Assembly: GCA_035315065.1 (NCBI GenBank) | Contig: DATFYM010000120.1 | Span: forward strand, 1 to 21,869 | Length of the DNA: 21,869 nt | Source of the DNA: DATFYM01 sp035315065 | Lineage (GTDB): Bacteria > Acidobacteriota > Terriglobia > UBA7540 | Reading direction: 5' to 3' | Shown: positions 1 through 8,663 of the stretch, piece by piece | Position numbering within the stretch: the stretch's first letter is position 1 | Layout of the letters: every line of letters starts with the position of its first letter | Made by a program: the position numbers and the translations under genes | The notes under the pieces: generated by a model | Database searches by the model: none | What the model was told of the DNA's origin: nothing | The model's input: only the letters and a program-made list of their open reading frames with translations

Positions 1-72
1 GAAGGCTTGCTCAATCTAAAGGACTTGCTAACCGCTCTTCCGCCGAGGCTTAAGGGCTTATTTGAAAACGAG

Positions 73-93
73 CCCGTTTTGAAACGGGTTTTT
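73..93 (+). terminator. Rho-independent terminator of an upstream gene
   Basis: A 6-bp stem (CCCGTT at 73-78 with AACGGG at 83-88, loop TTGA) is followed directly by five T residues (89-93). This is the classic intrinsic terminator layout reading rightwards. No gene for it is visible in the 72 bases to its left, so it probably ends a gene lying outside the window. It also argues against the short open frame that crosses it (7-198). Confidence 0.6.
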
Positions 94-96
94 GCT

Positions 97-136
97 ACCA
101 AATCGTACCAAATTTTACCATTTTCGACCAAAAACG
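97..136 (+). repeat. Four ACCA motifs spaced exactly 10 bp
   Basis: ACCA occurs at 97-100, 107-110, 117-120 and 127-130, each separated by six A/T-rich bases, so all four lie on nearly the same face of the helix. The array is just upstream of the giant kinase gene and downstream of the terminator. It could be a cooperative regulator-binding array or chance low complexity; the sequence alone does not decide. Confidence 0.35.
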
Positions 137-211
137 TGCAGCGAAGAGGCTCGAACAGGCAGATAACGGGCGCTTTTCAGTGGTCCAGAAGCTGGTGAAG
201 CAGGCACTCGA

Positions 212-3200
212 ATGGCCACCACGGAAAAACTCGCGGCTTCCGATCGCCAAGCATCGCTGGAGCGACCTCGCGACATGCTTGCCACAAATGTTGCGGAGGA
301 GCCGGCCGGATTAACGGCCGAGGAGGCCGGCCAGAATTGCCTCCCGAAGGGCAGCCTGGCCCTTCTCGCCACCGCGATAGGACAGATCGGCGAGGCCATC
401 GTCATCACCGATACCTCGGCCACGATTCAGTACGTCAACCCAGCCTTTACCAGGATAACCGGATACAGCGCCGAGGAAGCAGTCGGCCAGAACACGAGGC
501 TCCTGAAGTCCGATCGTCAGGACCCCGCCTGTTACCGTGAACTGTGGAAGACGATCCTTTCGGGCCAGGTTTGGCAGGGCGAACTCATCAATCGGCGGAA
601 GGACGGGACCCTCTACACTGAGGAAATGTCGATCACGCCGGTTCGCGACCCCAACGGCGTCATCACCAACTTCATTGCCATCAAGCAGGACGTGACGGAA
701 CGTCGCGCCACCGAAGCCGCGTTGCATAGAAGCAAGGAGGGCCTGAAAGAAGCCGAACACCTCGCCGCTCTCGGAAGTTGGGAGTTGGATGTAAGGTCGA
801 GCGAATTTCGCGGGTCAGACGGCTTATTTCGCATTTTCGGTTGGGCCCCAAGCGCGACTTCCCTACCGTTCGGCAAGGTGATGGACGCCATTCACGCTGC
901 CGATCGTGAACGCGTCAACCAAGCCCTCAAAGACACCCTCCAGACCCATGAACCTTTCGACGTTGAGCATCGAGTCGTGCGCGGTGATGGGACGATGCGT
1001 GTGGTCCGCAGTCGCGGTCAAGTTGTCGCCGACCCCAACCGCAGATCCGCCCGCCTGGTCGGTACCACTCTCGATATCACCGACAACAAGCTGGCGCACG
1101 AGGAACTCCGGCAGAGCGAGGAGAAATTCCGGTCTCTGGTCGCCAACATCCCCGATGTCGTCTGGACGAGCGACGCCGGAGGTAACCCGATTTTCGCCAG
1201 CCCCAATTGTGAGAGGGTGTACGGCTACACCCCCAAGGAAATTTGCAACCCGGGCTTCTTCTTTTCGCGAGTTCATCCCGACGACCATCCAAGGGCTTTG
1301 GAGGCCTACAAGGCATTCGTCAACGGCCATGGGGTCTTTGACGAGGAATTCCGGATCCAGAGAAAGGACGGCCAATGGATCTGGGTACACGACAGAGCGG
1401 TGGCCAGCTACGAGAAAGACGGCAAACGGTACACGGACGGGATGATTTCCGACATCACCGAACGCAGGCGGGCGGAAGAAGAGTTACGGCGCAGCGAGGC
1501 CTACTTAGCGGAGTCGCAGAGGCTTAGCCATATCGGCAGTTGGGCTTGGAACCTTTCGTCAGGAGAGCTTTACTGGTCGGATGAGACTTTTCGCATTTTC
1601 GGCTTCGATCCCGCAAAGACAAAGGCCTCAGTGCGCGACACCTTCCTCTCCAGGATCCACCCCGACGACCGACCCGGGATCGAAGCGGGGCTCAACGCGG
1701 CGCCCGCTCAACGAAGTGAGGTCGAAGCCGACTATCGAATTGTGCTTCCAGACGGCTCGGTCAGGCACCTCCATGAAGTCGTTTATCCAGTGACCAATGC
1801 TTCGGGCGAAGTCATTGAACGCTTTGGCGTAGTAAGCGATGTCACCGAACGCAAGCGGGCGGAAGAATCTGTGCGAGCTTCCGAGGCACGCTTCCGGTTG
1901 CTGTTCGAAACCAACGTCGCCTTGATCATCCGCAACACAATCGACGGCCGCATCGTCGATTGTAATGCTCCAGCGGCGCGCGTCCTGGGTTACGGGTCGC
2001 CCCAAGAAATGCTGGGCCGCAACATGAAGGACATCCACTGGGACGCTGACAAGCGTGTGGAGTTGATGGCCCGGCTGCAAACCGAGAGGATCGTGACCGG
2101 GGTCGAAGTGAAGTTCCGGCACAAGGATGGCAGACCCATCTGGCTGATTGTCAACCTCAGCCTGACTCCAGCCGACGACACCGGCGAGTTATTTGTACAG
2201 GGTACGCTGGTCGATATCACCGAGCGCAAGCAGGCCGAGCAGACGCAAGAGCAGTTGCAGGGGGAGCGCGATCGAGCCCTTACACGGCTACAGCTCCAGA
2301 TTGATCGAATGCCCGTCGCTTACCTCGTATCTGATTCCGAAATGCGCTATACCGGGTGGAATCCGGCGGCTGAGCAGATCTTCGGCTACACACAGGAAGA
2401 AGCGCTCGGAAAAAATCCCTTTGAACTCATTGTGCCGCTGCAGTCCCAAGCCTATGTGGGGGAGATCTTCCAACGCCTGATGGCAGGGGACACGGAGACA
2501 TACGGAACCGCCATCGGAGAAAACGTCACCAAAGACGGACGCACGATTGTGTGTGAATGGCGCAACACGCCTCTTCTTAAACCTGATGGCAGCTTCGACG
2601 GAATTCTTTCCATGGCCCAAGATATCACCGAGCGCAAGCAGGCCGAGGAAGCGCTGGCCAGCGAGCGCAATCTCCTGCGCACTTTGATCGACAATCTGCC
2701 CGGCTGCGTTTACGTCAAGGACACCGAAAGTCGGTTTCTTATTGCCAACGCCGGGGTTGCTCGTCTGATAGGGTTAACGAAGGGACAGGACCTGCTTGGA
2801 AAGACGGACTTCGATTTCTTCCCCAAGGAACTGGCGGCGAAGTACCACCGCGACGAACAAGAGGTGATTCGCTCGGGCCAACCCATGAGCGGCGGCGAAG
2901 AAACCACTGTGGACGCAAGTGGCCATATGAGATGGCTCTTAACCACCAAAGTGCCGCTACGGGATGCTCTGGGGAATATCGTGGGGCTGGTGGGCATTGG
3001 CCACGACATCACCGATCGCAAGCAAGCGGAGGAGGCGCTACGTCAGGGTGAAGCCGACCTGAGAGAGGCACTGCTGGCCGCCCAGATGGGCGTTTGGGAG
3101 TGGGCGCTGGCGACTAACACCGTCACCTGGGATGAGAACCTCTACCGTATCGCGGGCCTAGATCCGAACCTGCCTACGCCCAGCTACCAGGAGCAAGCAC

Positions 3201-6200
3201 GCATGTTTGCCCCGGAGAGTCTGGAGCGACTGAAAGCGGCAGTGGAGAACGCCCTTGCCACCGGAGCCCTTTTCGAGCTCGATTTGGAACTGGTCCGCTC
3301 AGATTGCTCAAAGAGGTGGTTGATTGGCCGTGGGGAACCGACGCGCGATGCTAGTGGCCGCATCACGCAGTTCCGCGGCACGGTGCAGGACATCACCGAG
3401 CGCAAGCGGGCGGAGGAGCGACTCCGGAAGCTGTCGCTCGCGGTCGAGCAAAGCCCTGCGTCGGTGGTCATCACCGACGTCCAGGGTAACATGGAGTATG
3501 TCAATCCCAAATTCACTCGACTCACGGGCTATACGCCGGAAGAAGCCATCGGCCGGAACCCCCGCATTCTGAATTCGGGGATGCAGCCTGCCGCGACTTA
3601 CACGCAACTCTGGGAGACGATACTCTCCGGGGGCGAGTGGCGCGGGGAGTTTGCTAACCGGAAGAAGAACGGCGAGATCTTTTGGGAATCCGCCTCCATC
3701 GTTCCCATAAAGGACTCCGGCGGCGTCATCACCCATTTCCTGGCCGTGAAGGAAGACATCACCGAACGAAAGTACGTCGAGGAGGCCATTAGCACGTCGG
3801 AGCGTTTCCTGCAATCGACCCTCAATGCCCTGTCATCGCACATCGCGATCCTGGACGAGAAGGGTGAGATTGTGGCGGTGAACGCTGCCTGGCATTGTTT
3901 CGCCGCCGCCAACGGTGGGAGCCCGTATGCCTGCGGAGTGGGCAGCAACTACCTGGAAGTGTGCCGAATGGCTTCCCCCAATTGTGCCGAGGCGAGCACC
4001 GCTGCCGAAGGAATCCGGCAGGCAATTGCCGGGGCACGGGACGAGTTCAGTCTTGAGTACTCATGCCACAGCCCGGAGGAGAAGCGCTGGTTTGTGATGA
4101 GGGTCACGCGTTTTGCGAATGAAGGCCCTAGCCGTGTCGTGCTCGCTCACGAAAACATCACCAAGCGCAAGCTCGCCGAGGAGGCGGTCAGAGAGTCAGA
4201 GGGGCACTATCGTCTCCTGTTCGAACGCAACCTGGCCGGGGTTTTTCGGTACACGGCAGAGGGCAGGGTACTGGATGCCAACGACGCTTACGCCCGTATC
4301 CTGGGTTATGCCTCTGGCGCGGAACTGGCACGCATTTCTAGAACAGAGCTGGTTTTTGACCCCGGTGATGCGGAACGCACCTGGGCGCAGTTGCAGGAAC
4401 AGAAGGTACTCACCAACCTCGAGGTGCGCCTGAAGCGAAAAGACGGCAGCGCCGTGTGGGTCCTGGAAAACATCGGTTGGGTTGAGGGCGGAGCCGGGAT
4501 CGCTCCCCTAGTGGAGGGCACCTGCATCGATATCAGCGAGCGCAGGCAGGCCGAGGAGGAAATGCGGAAAGCCAAGGAGGCCGCCGAAGCCGCCAACCGG
4601 GCGAAGAGCCAGTTCTTGGCCAATATGAGCCACGAAATCCGCACCCCGATGAATGGCGTCATCGGAATGACGGGTTTGCTTCTGGACACGGAACTAACCA
4701 CGGAGCAACACCAGTATGCGGAAATCGTGCGCACCAGCGGGGAGGCGCTGCTGGCGGTGATTAACGACATTCTGGATTTCTCCAAGATCGAGGCACGGAA
4801 GTTGAGGCTGGAGATAACCGACTTCGATCTGCACACGGTGCTGGAGTACGCCGCCTCGGTGCTGGCGATCAAGGCGTCCGAAAAGGGGCTTGAACTGACG
4901 TGCGAGCTGGAGCCGGGAACTCCCTGGCTGCTGCGGGGCGATCCCGGCAGGGTCAGCCAGGTGCTCGTGAACTTGCTGGGGAACGCTGTGAAGTTCACAC
5001 CTCAGGGCGAGGTTGCCGTCGGGGTGCGACTCGAGTCGGAGGGCGAACGCACTGCCATCCTGCTTTTTACCGTGAGCGACACCGGCATTGGCTTCCGGCA
5101 GGACCGGGCCTCCGCCCTCTTCGAGCCGTTCGTCCAAGCTGACGGATCGAGCACGCGTCGATACGGCGGCACTGGGTTGGGTCTGACCATTTCCAAGCAA
5201 CTAGTCGAGATGATGGGTGGCCGGATTGGCGTCGACAGCGAAGAGGGCAAGGGATCGACGTTCTGGTTTACGGCGGTCTTTGAAAAGCAGCCCCAACCCG
5301 CTGCGCCAGCGACTGATGTACAGACCAGTCTGCAAGACGCGAAAGTTCTGGTGGTGGACGACAACGCCACGAACACTTCGCTGGTACGCAGACTGCTGAA
5401 CTCCTGGGGTTGCCATACAGAAGAGTCCGCAGATGGAAACTCCGCCTTGGTTGTTCTCCGCCAAGCCGTCCGGGATGCTGACCCTTTTCGGATCGCGTTA
5501 CTGGATATGAGCCTGCCGGGCATGGACGGAGAGGAACTGGGGCGGCAGATCGCGGCCGATCCTCAATTGAAGGATACGGCGCTCGTGTTGATGACTAGCC
5601 TCGGCCGGCAAAGCGACCCGGCACGCTTGCAAGCGCTGGGGTTCGCGGGACACGTTTCCAAGCCGATTTGGGAGCGCAGTCTGCGCGAAGCCTTGCTCGC
5701 CCTGAGCGCGCAAGGCAACGGGCCGGCACCCGCCGAAGCCGCCCCCACTCCGCTCAGCGTTGTCCGCGGGAATAGCCGCGCCCGAATCCTGGTGGCAGAG
5801 GATAACGGGACCAACCAGGAGGTGGCCGTCGCCATTCTGCGCAAACTCGGCTACGACGCGGACGTGGTGGCGAACGGCGAGGAGGCGGTCCGGGCGCTCC
5901 AGCGGGTTAACTATGATGCGGTCCTGATGGACTGCTTGATGCCCGAGATGGACGGTTACGAGGCAACGCGCCGCATCCGGGAGCGGCGGACAGGGACGCG
6001 CAACCCTCACGTTCCTATCATCGCCCTTACCGCTGATGCGATGACCGGCGACCGGGATAAATGCCTTCAGGCGGGAATGACCGACTATCTGGCCAAGCCG
6101 GTTGAGCCGCGGCAACTGGCTGACCTCTTGGAGAAATGGCTGATCACGCCCGCCGCTGGAGGCGAGGCAAGCTCTCCAACCGACCCTTCACCGGCAAGAA

Positions 6201-6541
6201 CAGAAGCTGTTTTCAACCCGGGAGAGTTGCTCGGTCGTCTCATGGACGACAAAGGACTCGCCGGCAAGGTCATCGCCGGGTTCTTGAACGACGCCCCGCG
6301 TCAGTTACGCATCCTGAAGAACAAGCTGGAGAAGGGCGATGCCGACGGCGCCCGGCAGCAGGCGCATGCCCTCAAGGGAGCGGCGGCCACGGTGTCGGCC
6401 GAGGCCCTGCGAGCGCTCTGCTTAGAGGTGCAGGAGGCGGCTGCAGCGAAGGAGTTGAACCGCGCCTTGGCCCTGCTGCCCCGGATGGAGGAGCAATTGG
6501 AACTGCTCCAGGCCACCCTGAAGCTGTCAGGGTGGGTGTAG
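212..6541 (+). CDS. Giant multi-PAS hybrid sensor histidine kinase (11 PAS, HisKA, HATPase, 2 REC, HPt)
   Basis: A 2109-residue unorthodox hybrid histidine kinase that senses through PAS domains, autophosphorylates on His and relays phosphate His-Asp-His. Eleven PAS/PAC units follow one another at about residues 47-165, 172-292, 300-419, 430-548, 558-673, 695-809, 817-937, 950-1066, 1070-1187, 1195-1320 and 1328-1455; nearly all end in a DITERK-like PAC tail (e.g. 161-165, 414-418, 1182-1187). HisKA carries H1474 in SHEIRTP. The HATPase domain shows N1591, DTGIG at 1623-1627 and GTGLGL near 1653-1658. Receiver 1 has D1716/D1717, phospho-acceptor D1765, T1795 and K1817. Receiver 2 has E1863/D1864, D1907, T1940 and K1962. 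The HPt domain has H2052 in AHALKG. No signal peptide or membrane segment is seen, so it should be cytoplasmic. Start at 212 is the first ATG of the frame; the ribosome site is weak, and the ATG at 275 is an alternative. The ligands are unknown. Confidence 0.95.
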   Translation: MATTEKLAASDRQASLERPRDMLATNVAEEPAGLTAEEAGQNCLPKGSLALLATAIGQIGEAIVITDTSATIQYVNPAFTRITGYSAEEAVGQNTRLLKSDRQDPACYRELWKTILSGQVWQGELINRRKDGTLYTEEMSITPVRDPNGVITNFIAIKQDVTERRATEAALHRSKEGLKEAEHLAALGSWELDVRSSEFRGSDGLFRIFGWAPSATSLPFGKVMDAIHAADRERVNQALKDTLQTHEPFDVEHRVVRGDGTMRVVRSRGQVVADPNRRSARLVGTTLDITDNKLAHEELRQSEEKFRSLVANIPDVVWTSDAGGNPIFASPNCERVYGYTPKEICNPGFFFSRVHPDDHPRALEAYKAFVNGHGVFDEEFRIQRKDGQWIWVHDRAVASYEKDGKRYTDGMISDITERRRAEEELRRSEAYLAESQRLSHIGSWAWNLSSGELYWSDETFRIFGFDPAKTKASVRDTFLSRIHPDDRPGIEAGLNAAPAQRSEVEADYRIVLPDGSVRHLHEVVYPVTNASGEVIERFGVVSDVTERKRAEESVRASEARFRLLFETNVALIIRNTIDGRIVDCNAPAARVLGYGSPQEMLGRNMKDIHWDADKRVELMARLQTERIVTGVEVKFRHKDGRPIWLIVNLSLTPADDTGELFVQGTLVDITERKQAEQTQEQLQGERDRALTRLQLQIDRMPVAYLVSDSEMRYTGWNPAAEQIFGYTQEEALGKNPFELIVPLQSQAYVGEIFQRLMAGDTETYGTAIGENVTKDGRTIVCEWRNTPLLKPDGSFDGILSMAQDITERKQAEEALASERNLLRTLIDNLPGCVYVKDTESRFLIANAGVARLIGLTKGQDLLGKTDFDFFPKELAAKYHRDEQEVIRSGQPMSGGEETTVDASGHMRWLLTTKVPLRDALGNIVGLVGIGHDITDRKQAEEALRQGEADLREALLAAQMGVWEWALATNTVTWDENLYRIAGLDPNLPTPSYQEQARMFAPESLERLKAAVENALATGALFELDLELVRSDCSKRWLIGRGEPTRDASGRITQFRGTVQDITERKRAEERLRKLSLAVEQSPASVVITDVQGNMEYVNPKFTRLTGYTPEEAIGRNPRILNSGMQPAATYTQLWETILSGGEWRGEFANRKKNGEIFWESASIVPIKDSGGVITHFLAVKEDITERKYVEEAISTSERFLQSTLNALSSHIAILDEKGEIVAVNAAWHCFAAANGGSPYACGVGSNYLEVCRMASPNCAEASTAAEGIRQAIAGARDEFSLEYSCHSPEEKRWFVMRVTRFANEGPSRVVLAHENITKRKLAEEAVRESEGHYRLLFERNLAGVFRYTAEGRVLDANDAYARILGYASGAELARISRTELVFDPGDAERTWAQLQEQKVLTNLEVRLKRKDGSAVWVLENIGWVEGGAGIAPLVEGTCIDISERRQAEEEMRKAKEAAEAANRAKSQFLANMSHEIRTPMNGVIGMTGLLLDTELTTEQHQYAEIVRTSGEALLAVINDILDFSKIEARKLRLEITDFDLHTVLEYAASVLAIKASEKGLELTCELEPGTPWLLRGDPGRVSQVLVNLLGNAVKFTPQGEVAVGVRLESEGERTAILLFTVSDTGIGFRQDRASALFEPFVQADGSSTRRYGGTGLGLTISKQLVEMMGGRIGVDSEEGKGSTFWFTAVFEKQPQPAAPATDVQTSLQDAKVLVVDDNATNTSLVRRLLNSWGCHTEESADGNSALVVLRQAVRDADPFRIALLDMSLPGMDGEELGRQIAADPQLKDTALVLMTSLGRQSDPARLQALGFAGHVSKPIWERSLREALLALSAQGNGPAPAEAAPTPLSVVRGNSRARILVAEDNGTNQEVAVAILRKLGYDADVVANGEEAVRALQRVNYDAVLMDCLMPEMDGYEATRRIRERRTGTRNPHVPIIALTADAMTGDRDKCLQAGMTDYLAKPVEPRQLADLLEKWLITPAAGGEASSPTDPSPARTEAVFNPGELLGRLMDDKGLAGKVIAGFLNDAPRQLRILKNKLEKGDADGARQQAHALKGAAATVSAEALRALCLEVQEAAAAKELNRALALLPRMEEQLELLQATLKLSGWV

Positions 6542-6566
6542 TCGACCTCAGGAGGAAATCACCGAG

Positions 6567-6959
6567 ATGCGCACGCTTATCGTCGAAGATGACTTCACTA
6601 GCCGGCTTCTGCTGCAGTCGTTTCTATCCCCATATGGCGAATGCCACGTCGCCGTTAACGGTAAGGAGGCGGTGGCAGCGTTTCGTGCTGCCCAAGAGAG
6701 CGGGCACAAGTACGATCTGATCTGCATGGATATCATGATGCCGGAAATGGACGGCCAGACGGCCGTCAGGGAAATCCGGGCTCTCGAAGAAGCCGGAGGC
6801 ACACTATCCACCGCCGGAGTAAAGATCATCATGACCACGGCGCTGGACGATGTGAAGAATGTCGTCCAGTCATTCAAGGCGTTGTGCGATGCCTATTTGT
6901 TCAAACCGATCGACACGGCTAAGTTACTCGGTCACATCAGGGACCTTCACCTCGTGTAA
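6567..6959 (+). CDS. Single-domain (CheY-like) response regulator
   Basis: A 130-residue receiver domain with no output domain. Visible residues are the acidic pocket E7/D8/D9, phospho-acceptor D55 in CMDIMMPEMDG, T90/T91 in the switch position and K113 in LFKPID. A strong ribosome site (AGGAGG at 6550-6555) lies 11 bases before the ATG, and the gene starts 25 bases after the kinase stop, so the two are very likely cotranscribed. It is a natural phosphate acceptor from the HPt domain of that kinase (H2052). This pairing is inferred from position. With no DNA-binding or enzymatic domain, it must act by protein contact or as a phosphate sink; no flagellar or chemotaxis gene is nearby to suggest a target. 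Confidence 0.92.
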   Translation: MRTLIVEDDFTSRLLLQSFLSPYGECHVAVNGKEAVAAFRAAQESGHKYDLICMDIMMPEMDGQTAVREIRALEEAGGTLSTAGVKIIMTTALDDVKNVVQSFKALCDAYLFKPIDTAKLLGHIRDLHLV

Positions 6960-7028
6960 GTTATCCGCGGTCCCCGGTCGGTTTGGTGGGCTGGTTTGAT
7001 TGAAGGGTGAAGGAGAGATCAGAGGTTC

Positions 7029-7078
7029 GAAAGTAGAAATCAGAAAGGGAATACGTCTTGGTTCTGATTTCTACTTTC
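7029..7078. repeat. 17-bp perfect inverted repeat with GAAAGTA/GAAATCA-like units
   Basis: Bases 7029-7045 and 7062-7078 are perfect reverse complements (17 bp) around a 16-base loop. The left arm reads as 7-base units (GAAAGTA, GAAATCA, GAAAGGG), the same unit size as the other palindromes of the window. It lies between the response regulator and the convergent ABC operon and could end either transcript, though it has low GC and no T-run directly after it. A second small hairpin (AACCGGC 7115-7121 with GCCGGTT 7128-7134) follows. Confidence 0.6.
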
Positions 7079-7149
7079 TGATTTCCGCTAACTGTTAATG
7101 GAAGCACAGAACGAAACCGGCCAAGGTGCCGGTTCGGACGGGGCGGGAC

Positions 7150-7477
7150 AAAGGGTAAAGGGTGAGGAGTAAAGGGTGAACGAAGAATTGACGATTGACG
7201 ATTGCCGATTGCCGATTGAAAGAGAAGAAGCAAGCCACCGGATATTTCCAATCGCTGAGAAGGTGTGAAATAATTGCGAAGGAGCTTCCAACACAGAGAC
7301 ACAGAGGCACAGAGAAAAATGACAAACGTCTGGAAATAAATGACATCTCATGTATCTTCTCACTCTCTCTCTGTGTCTCTGCGCCTCTGTCTTAATTCTT
7401 TCACAGCTTCTGAGCCGTCGATCGGCAATTCTTCGTTTACCCTTTACCCTTTACCCTTTACCCTTTACCCTTTGCCC
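7150..7477. repeat. Composite palindromic repeat with TTTACCC and TTGACGA heptad arms
   Basis: The right arm holds five exact TTTACCC units in register (7436-7470) plus TTTGCCC (7471-7477). The left arm holds the complementary type (AAAGGGT at 7150, 7157 and 7171, with GAGGAGT at 7164). Inside these, CGAAGAATTG (7181-7190) pairs perfectly with CAATTCTTCG (7426-7435), and a TTGACGA/TTGCCGA array runs 7188-7218. The separate 162-bp CACAGAG palindrome is nested in the centre. No gene is seen in the 562-base gap 6960-7521; the short open frames there are translated repeats. Confidence 0.75.
7254..7415 (+). repeat. CACAGAG palindromic element, copy A
   Basis: A 162-bp element with terminal inverted repeats (GAGAAGGTGTGAA at the left, TTCACAGCTTCTGAG at the right) and inner arms of an 8-base unit (ACACAGAG/GCACAGAG at about 7291-7315; CTCTGTGT-type at about 7367-7391). 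A second copy in opposite orientation lies at 8664-8826. Bases 7286-7321 are identical to the complement of 8759-8794 (36 bp). I see no coding capacity, so if it moves it needs an enzyme supplied from elsewhere. Confidence 0.75.
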
Positions 7478-7521
7478 TTACCTCTCGGCCCGCTCGTGGT
7501 GAGAAGTCCGGGTGACTCTTG

Positions 7522-8655
7522 TCAGTCGAGGGACTTATGGAACCGAATGACGCTGACGGCGAGCATAACGACGCCAAAAGCCGCCATGGCCGCCATCTGG
7601 GGCCAAAGAACGTCCAGGCCCACCCCTTTCAAGTACAAACTGCGGAGCACCACCTGGAAGTAGCGGAGCGGATCGAGATAGGTGAGCCTTTGGAGCCACG
7701 GCGGCATGCTGCTGATGGGAGTGCCAAAACCGGAGAAGATGATGGCGGGCATAATAAAGAAGAAGCCCGACACCATGGCTTGTTGCTGCGTGGCGGAGAT
7801 CGTGGAAATGAACAGTCCCACACCCAGCGCGCCCGGCAGGAACAACACCACGCCCAGCGCCAGTAGGGCAATGCTGCCACGGAAGGGCACTTTGAACCAG
7901 AGCGTGCCCACCGCCGAAATCAGCGCCGCATCGAGGAGACCGATCAGAAAGAAAGGCACGGTCTTGCCGAGGATGAATTCGACGCGGCGAATCGGCGTGA
8001 CCATGATCTGTTCAAGCGTGCCAATTTCCCGCTCGCGGACCACGGCGAAAGCGGTCAGAACCACCACCATGATCATAATGAGATTACCGATCACCCCCGG
8101 CACGAAGAACCAGCGGCTTTCAAGATCCTGGTTGAACCACGGCCGGCCTTCGAGCTCAACGGAAGGCATCACCGCCAACTCCCGGGGCATGAGTCGATGC
8201 AGGCGGTCAGCCTGGTAGTCATCGGCAAAACGCGCGGCCACCTGATTGACGTATCCCAGGGCCACCAGCGCCGTGTTCGAATTCGAGCTGTCCACGATCA
8301 CCTGGAGCGGCGCGGTCTGGCCCTTGCGAAGCTTCTCGGCGAAGCCGCTACGGATCTGGAGGGCTAGGACGACCTCGCCACGATCGATCAGTTCGCCAAT
8401 CTCGCGCCGGTTTGCCAGTCGAGCGCGGACGTCAAAGTAGCGGCTGGCAATGAAGTGCGCGATCAGTTCGCGGCTCTCCTGGGTATTGTCCAAGTCAAGG
8501 ATGGCGGTGGAGGCGTGATGGATTTCCAGGGTGGCGGCGTAACCGAAAACCAGCATCTGGATCAGCGGCGGTCCGAACATCAGGAAGCGGCTGCGCTTGT
8601 CGCGGAAGACCTGTATAAACTCTTTGGTTAACATACAGCGGATTCGGCGCAGCAT
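7522..8655 (-). CDS. ABC-2 type exporter permease, YbhR-like
   Basis: A 377-residue inner-membrane subunit of a tripartite ABC exporter and last gene of the operon. One N-terminal membrane segment (about 24-42) is followed by a large periplasmic domain (about 43-180) and five more segments (about 184-206, 232-252, 260-284, 294-312, 351-371), the ABC2_membrane_3 layout. After the second segment comes the family motif REREIGTLEQIMVTP (207-221), which packs against the ATPase. Length and motifs resemble E. coli YbhR, recognised from memory. A GAGG ribosome site lies 7 bases before the ATG, and its first bases are the end of the repeat element that fills the 166-base gap to the upstream permease gene. 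It pairs with the permease at 8822-9955. The substrate cannot be read from sequence; drugs, cations or lipids have been proposed for relatives. Confidence 0.9.
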   Translation of the reverse strand: MLRRIRCMLTKEFIQVFRDKRSRFLMFGPPLIQMLVFGYAATLEIHHASTAILDLDNTQESRELIAHFIASRYFDVRARLANRREIGELIDRGEVVLALQIRSGFAEKLRKGQTAPLQVIVDSSNSNTALVALGYVNQVAARFADDYQADRLHRLMPRELAVMPSVELEGRPWFNQDLESRWFFVPGVIGNLIMIMVVVLTAFAVVREREIGTLEQIMVTPIRRVEFILGKTVPFFLIGLLDAALISAVGTLWFKVPFRGSIALLALGVVLFLPGALGVGLFISTISATQQQAMVSGFFFIMPAIIFSGFGTPISSMPPWLQRLTYLDPLRYFQVVLRSLYLKGVGLDVLWPQMAAMAAFGVVMLAVSVIRFHKSLD

Positions 8656-8663
8656 AGTGAGTC

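Noticed and set aside
7..198. A 63-residue open frame at the left edge
   Set aside because: It runs through an intrinsic terminator and the ACCA array, has no ribosome site and resembles no family I know.
7088..7395. Several 66-113-residue frames (e.g. with LCVSAPL or FTLYPLPF patterns) between the response regulator and the ABC operon
   Set aside because: They are translations of the CACAGAG and TTTACCC arrays in various frames, not genes.
7188..7477. CRISPR array
   Set aside because: The repeats are contiguous 7-8-base units without spacers of constant length, and no cas gene is in the window.
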